Assembly (NCBI GenBank): GCA_902827055.1
Contig: CADEHD010000071.1
Location: 2,025-8,770, forward strand
DNA: 6,746 nucleotides
Direction: 5' to 3'
DNA from: an uncultured Chloroflexota bacterium
GTDB taxonomy: Bacteria; Chloroflexota; Dehalococcoidia; UBA2979
The notes below the pieces were generated by a model. That model was not told the origin of the DNA. It did no database searches and saw nothing but the letters and a program-made list of their open reading frames with translations. A program made the translations under genes and the position numbers. This document shows positions 5,230 through 6,746 of this stretch, in pieces (within the stretch, counting starts at the first letter, position 1; each line of letters opens with the position of its first letter).

Positions 5230-6746
5230 TCAGGTGCTTGCGGCCGGGCCGAGCACGCGGCCCTCGCCCTCGCGGCGGGTGACTCCCAGCCGGTCCATCG
5301 TCTCGAGGATGGCCTGCGCGGCGCGGCGGTTGGTGCCGAGGGCGTCGCGGAGCTCGGCGAGCGTGGCGCTCTCGCGCCCGCGGAGGGCGGCAACGACGGC
5401 GCCGCGCGCGACCTCGAAGGCGTGGGTCGCGAGGACCACGCCGTCGCCGCAATCGACGACGCGCCCCGTCCCCGCGAGGTAGGCCAGCAGCTCCGGGTCG
5501 AGGTCGAGGCGGGGGGGCGCGACGCCGCCGGCCTCGAGGGCGCGCGTGGCGTCGTCGGCAGCGCGGCGCTGGGCGGCGGTGGGCCGCGGCTCCCAGCCCG
5601 CGAGGGCGAGGCCGGCAGGTCGTTCCTCGATGGCCGCGTCGGCGACCACGGCGGCAAGGATCGCCCCGTATTCGCGCTGGTCCAGGGCGAGCGGCACCCG
5701 CAGCTCCTCGCGGGGCATGGCGACGCGGAGCGGGTGGGCCTGGTGGTAGGCATGGAGGGCGCGACGGGCGCGGTCCTGGAGACGGGCCAGCCCGCCGGCC
5801 GAGAGCAGCAGTCCACCTTCGAGGGCGTGCGCGGTGCCATCTGCAAGCAGGGCCGCGAGCGCTGCGTCGAAGGCCGCGACATCGAGCTCGACCTGGCCAC
5901 GGAGGGCGGCGGGGAGGCAGGGCTCGCTGCGCTCGAGGGCGGCGAGCAGGCGACTCTCCGGCGTGCCCTGGGCGCGGGCAGCCAGCCGCTCAACCGTGGC
6001 GGGGTCGGTACGGCGGTGGCGAGGCGCGTTGACCTCGATGACGCGCCCGCCGGCGACGGTCTCGTCGGAGACGCGCAGCACGAAGAGCTCGCCGGGGACG
6101 GCGGCCACCGGGTCGGTGAGGACCAGCTGGACCCAGCCCTCGGCGGCGGGGGGGATGGCATCGAGGGTGGGAGTGCGAGTGGCTCGCCCGCCTTCATCCG
6201 TTCGTGGTGAGCCTGTCGAACCACCTCGTTGTGATCCGGAGGTGCTCGATTCGCCCGTACGGGGGACCCCTGGCCCTTCGACAGGCTCGGGTCGAACGGT
6301 CGACGACGCGGCTGGGTCGACCACGCCGAGGACTCGGACGCGGGCCTGCACCTCGTCGCTGCCGATGTGGAGGGCGACGCGGAGGTTGTGGCGCAGCGGG
6401 CGGTGGTCGAGCACGCGCACGCGGGCGTCGAGGGTGCGCGCGGCGGGGATGCGGCCGGGCGGCGCGAGGACCTGCCCCCGGCGGAGGTCGTCGCGGTCGA
6501 TGCCCGCGAGGTTGACGGCGGTGCGGGTGCCGGGAAGCGCCTCGGCAGTGTCTTTGCGGTGGGACTGGAGGCCGCGGACGCGGGCGTTCACCGGCCCACC
6601 CGGCACGGCCTCGAGGGTGTCGCCGACGTGCAGGCGGCCATCGAGGAGGGTGCCGGTGACGACCGTGCCGAAGCCCGGCATCGTGAAGACGCGGTCGATG
6701 CCGAGGCGCGGGCGGCCGATGTCGTGCGGCGGCGGGACGGCATCGA
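5230..6746 (-). CDS. selB: Selenocysteine-specific elongation factor SelB, missing its N-terminal GTPase domain at the window edge
   Basis: SelB delivers Sec-tRNA to UGA codons marked by a SECIS element. The visible 504 residues begin in domain II with RLGIDRVFTMPGFGTVVTGTL, a hallmark of SelB and EF-Tu-like factors. Domain III ends with GELFVLRVSDETVAGGRVIE, matching the family G-D-x-F-x-L-R...T-x-G-G-x-V pattern. The C-terminal winged-helix part follows: YHQAHPLRVAMPREELR, later TNRRAAQAILETMDRLGV and TRREGEGRVL, the SelB form that binds the SECIS RNA. The frame stays open to the right edge, so the ATG at 6681 is internal and the GTPase domain lies outside. Within domain III, between ARVRVLGVVD and EGWVQLVL, SelB usually has a short link; here about 50 low-complexity residues (6157-6306) are inserted, encoded mostly by a palindromic repeat. 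The frame is intact, so the gene may still be functional. Confidence 0.95.
   Translation of the reverse strand, partial: DAVPPPHDIGRPRLGIDRVFTMPGFGTVVTGTLLDGRLHVGDTLEAVPGGPVNARVRGLQSHRKDTAEALPGTRTAVNLAGIDRDDLRRGQVLAPPGRIPAARTLDARVRVLDHRPLRHNLRVALHIGSDEVQARVRVLGVVDPAASSTVRPEPVEGPGVPRTGESSTSGSQRGGSTGSPRTDEGGRATRTPTLDAIPPAAEGWVQLVLTDPVAAVPGELFVLRVSDETVAGGRVIEVNAPRHRRTDPATVERLAARAQGTPESRLLAALERSEPCLPAALRGQVELDVAAFDAALAALLADGTAHALEGGLLLSAGGLARLQDRARRALHAYHQAHPLRVAMPREELRVPLALDQREYGAILAAVVADAAIEERPAGLALAGWEPRPTAAQRRAADDATRALEAGGVAPPRLDLDPELLAYLAGTGRVVDCGDGVVLATHAFEVARGAVVAALRGRESATLAELRDALGTNRRAAQAILETMDRLGVTRREGEGRVLGPAAST
6198..6299. repeat. 102-bp palindromic repeat element inserted in frame within selB
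   Basis: The two ends are inverted copies of 23 bases with 19 matches: CCGTTCG, four variable bases, then GAGCCTGTCGAA (left 6198-6220, right 6277-6299 on the minus strand). Each end can also fold on its own, with different bases: TGG/CCA around the left core, CCC/GGG around the right core, which suggests selection for hairpins. Its translations are characteristic of a repeat family I recall from many high-GC genomes: VRPEPVEG in the selB frame, VRQAHHER in another minus frame, VSLSNH on the plus strand. The 102-bp length is a multiple of three, so the selB frame is kept. No target-site duplication is obvious. Family membership is from memory; the inverted structure is seen directly. Confidence 0.8.

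Noticed and set aside
5212..6210. 332-residue plus-strand open frame opposite selB
   Set aside because: Antisense shadow; SelB motifs are continuous on the other strand, and this translation shows no recognisable domain.
5190..6224. 344-residue minus-strand open frame starting with MVRQAHHER
   Set aside because: The opening peptide is only the alternative-frame reading of the palindromic repeat; the rest is Pro/Ser/Arg-rich shadow of selB.
6194..6303. Target-site duplication around the repeat in selB
   Set aside because: The flanking bases TCAT and TCGA do not match, so no transposition footprint can be claimed.
5230..6681. ATG at 6681 as the start of a short SelB
   Set aside because: The frame is open for 21 further codons to the window edge and encodes the conserved RLGIDRVFT just before it, so this ATG is internal and the gene is cut by the window.

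Overview
High-GC bacterial chromosome, most likely a Chloroflexota member. This placement is an inference from GC content, overall protein style and forms such as GFSVHDTIVVFDRIREN in SecF; no rRNA or marker phylogeny is available here. The window holds ordinary housekeeping genes with two unusual protein insertions.

Left half (+ strand): the last residues of what looks like the primosomal helicase PriA (stop at 60-62), a 135-base gap with a possible promoter, then a tightly packed operon of def (peptide deformylase), yajC, secD and secF. Each of the three junctions is a start/stop overlap (1, 4 and 4 bases), so the four are almost certainly co-transcribed and translationally coupled. Functionally the operon links removal of the N-terminal formyl group from nascent proteins with the SecDF-YajC complex that uses proton-motive force to finish export through SecYEG. 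SecF carries an insertion of about 130 residues in its first extracytoplasmic domain, containing a candidate SH3b-like module.

Right half (- strand, convergent with secF): reading from the right edge, selB (selenocysteine-specific elongation factor, missing its GTPase domain beyond the window edge), a YdcZ/DUF606-type DMT membrane protein, and an unrecognised 215-residue protein that looks like a duplicated ferredoxin-like (dimeric alpha/beta barrel) fold. SelB implies that the organism decodes UGA as selenocysteine, but selA, selC and selD are not in view. A 102-bp palindromic repeat with imperfect inverted ends sits in frame inside selB and is translated as part of a low-complexity linker.

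There is no stretch over 300 bases without a gene. No tRNA, rRNA, CRISPR array, transposase or phage gene was seen. The most notable observations are the repeat element translated inside selB and the extra domain in SecF; no novel multi-gene system is evident.
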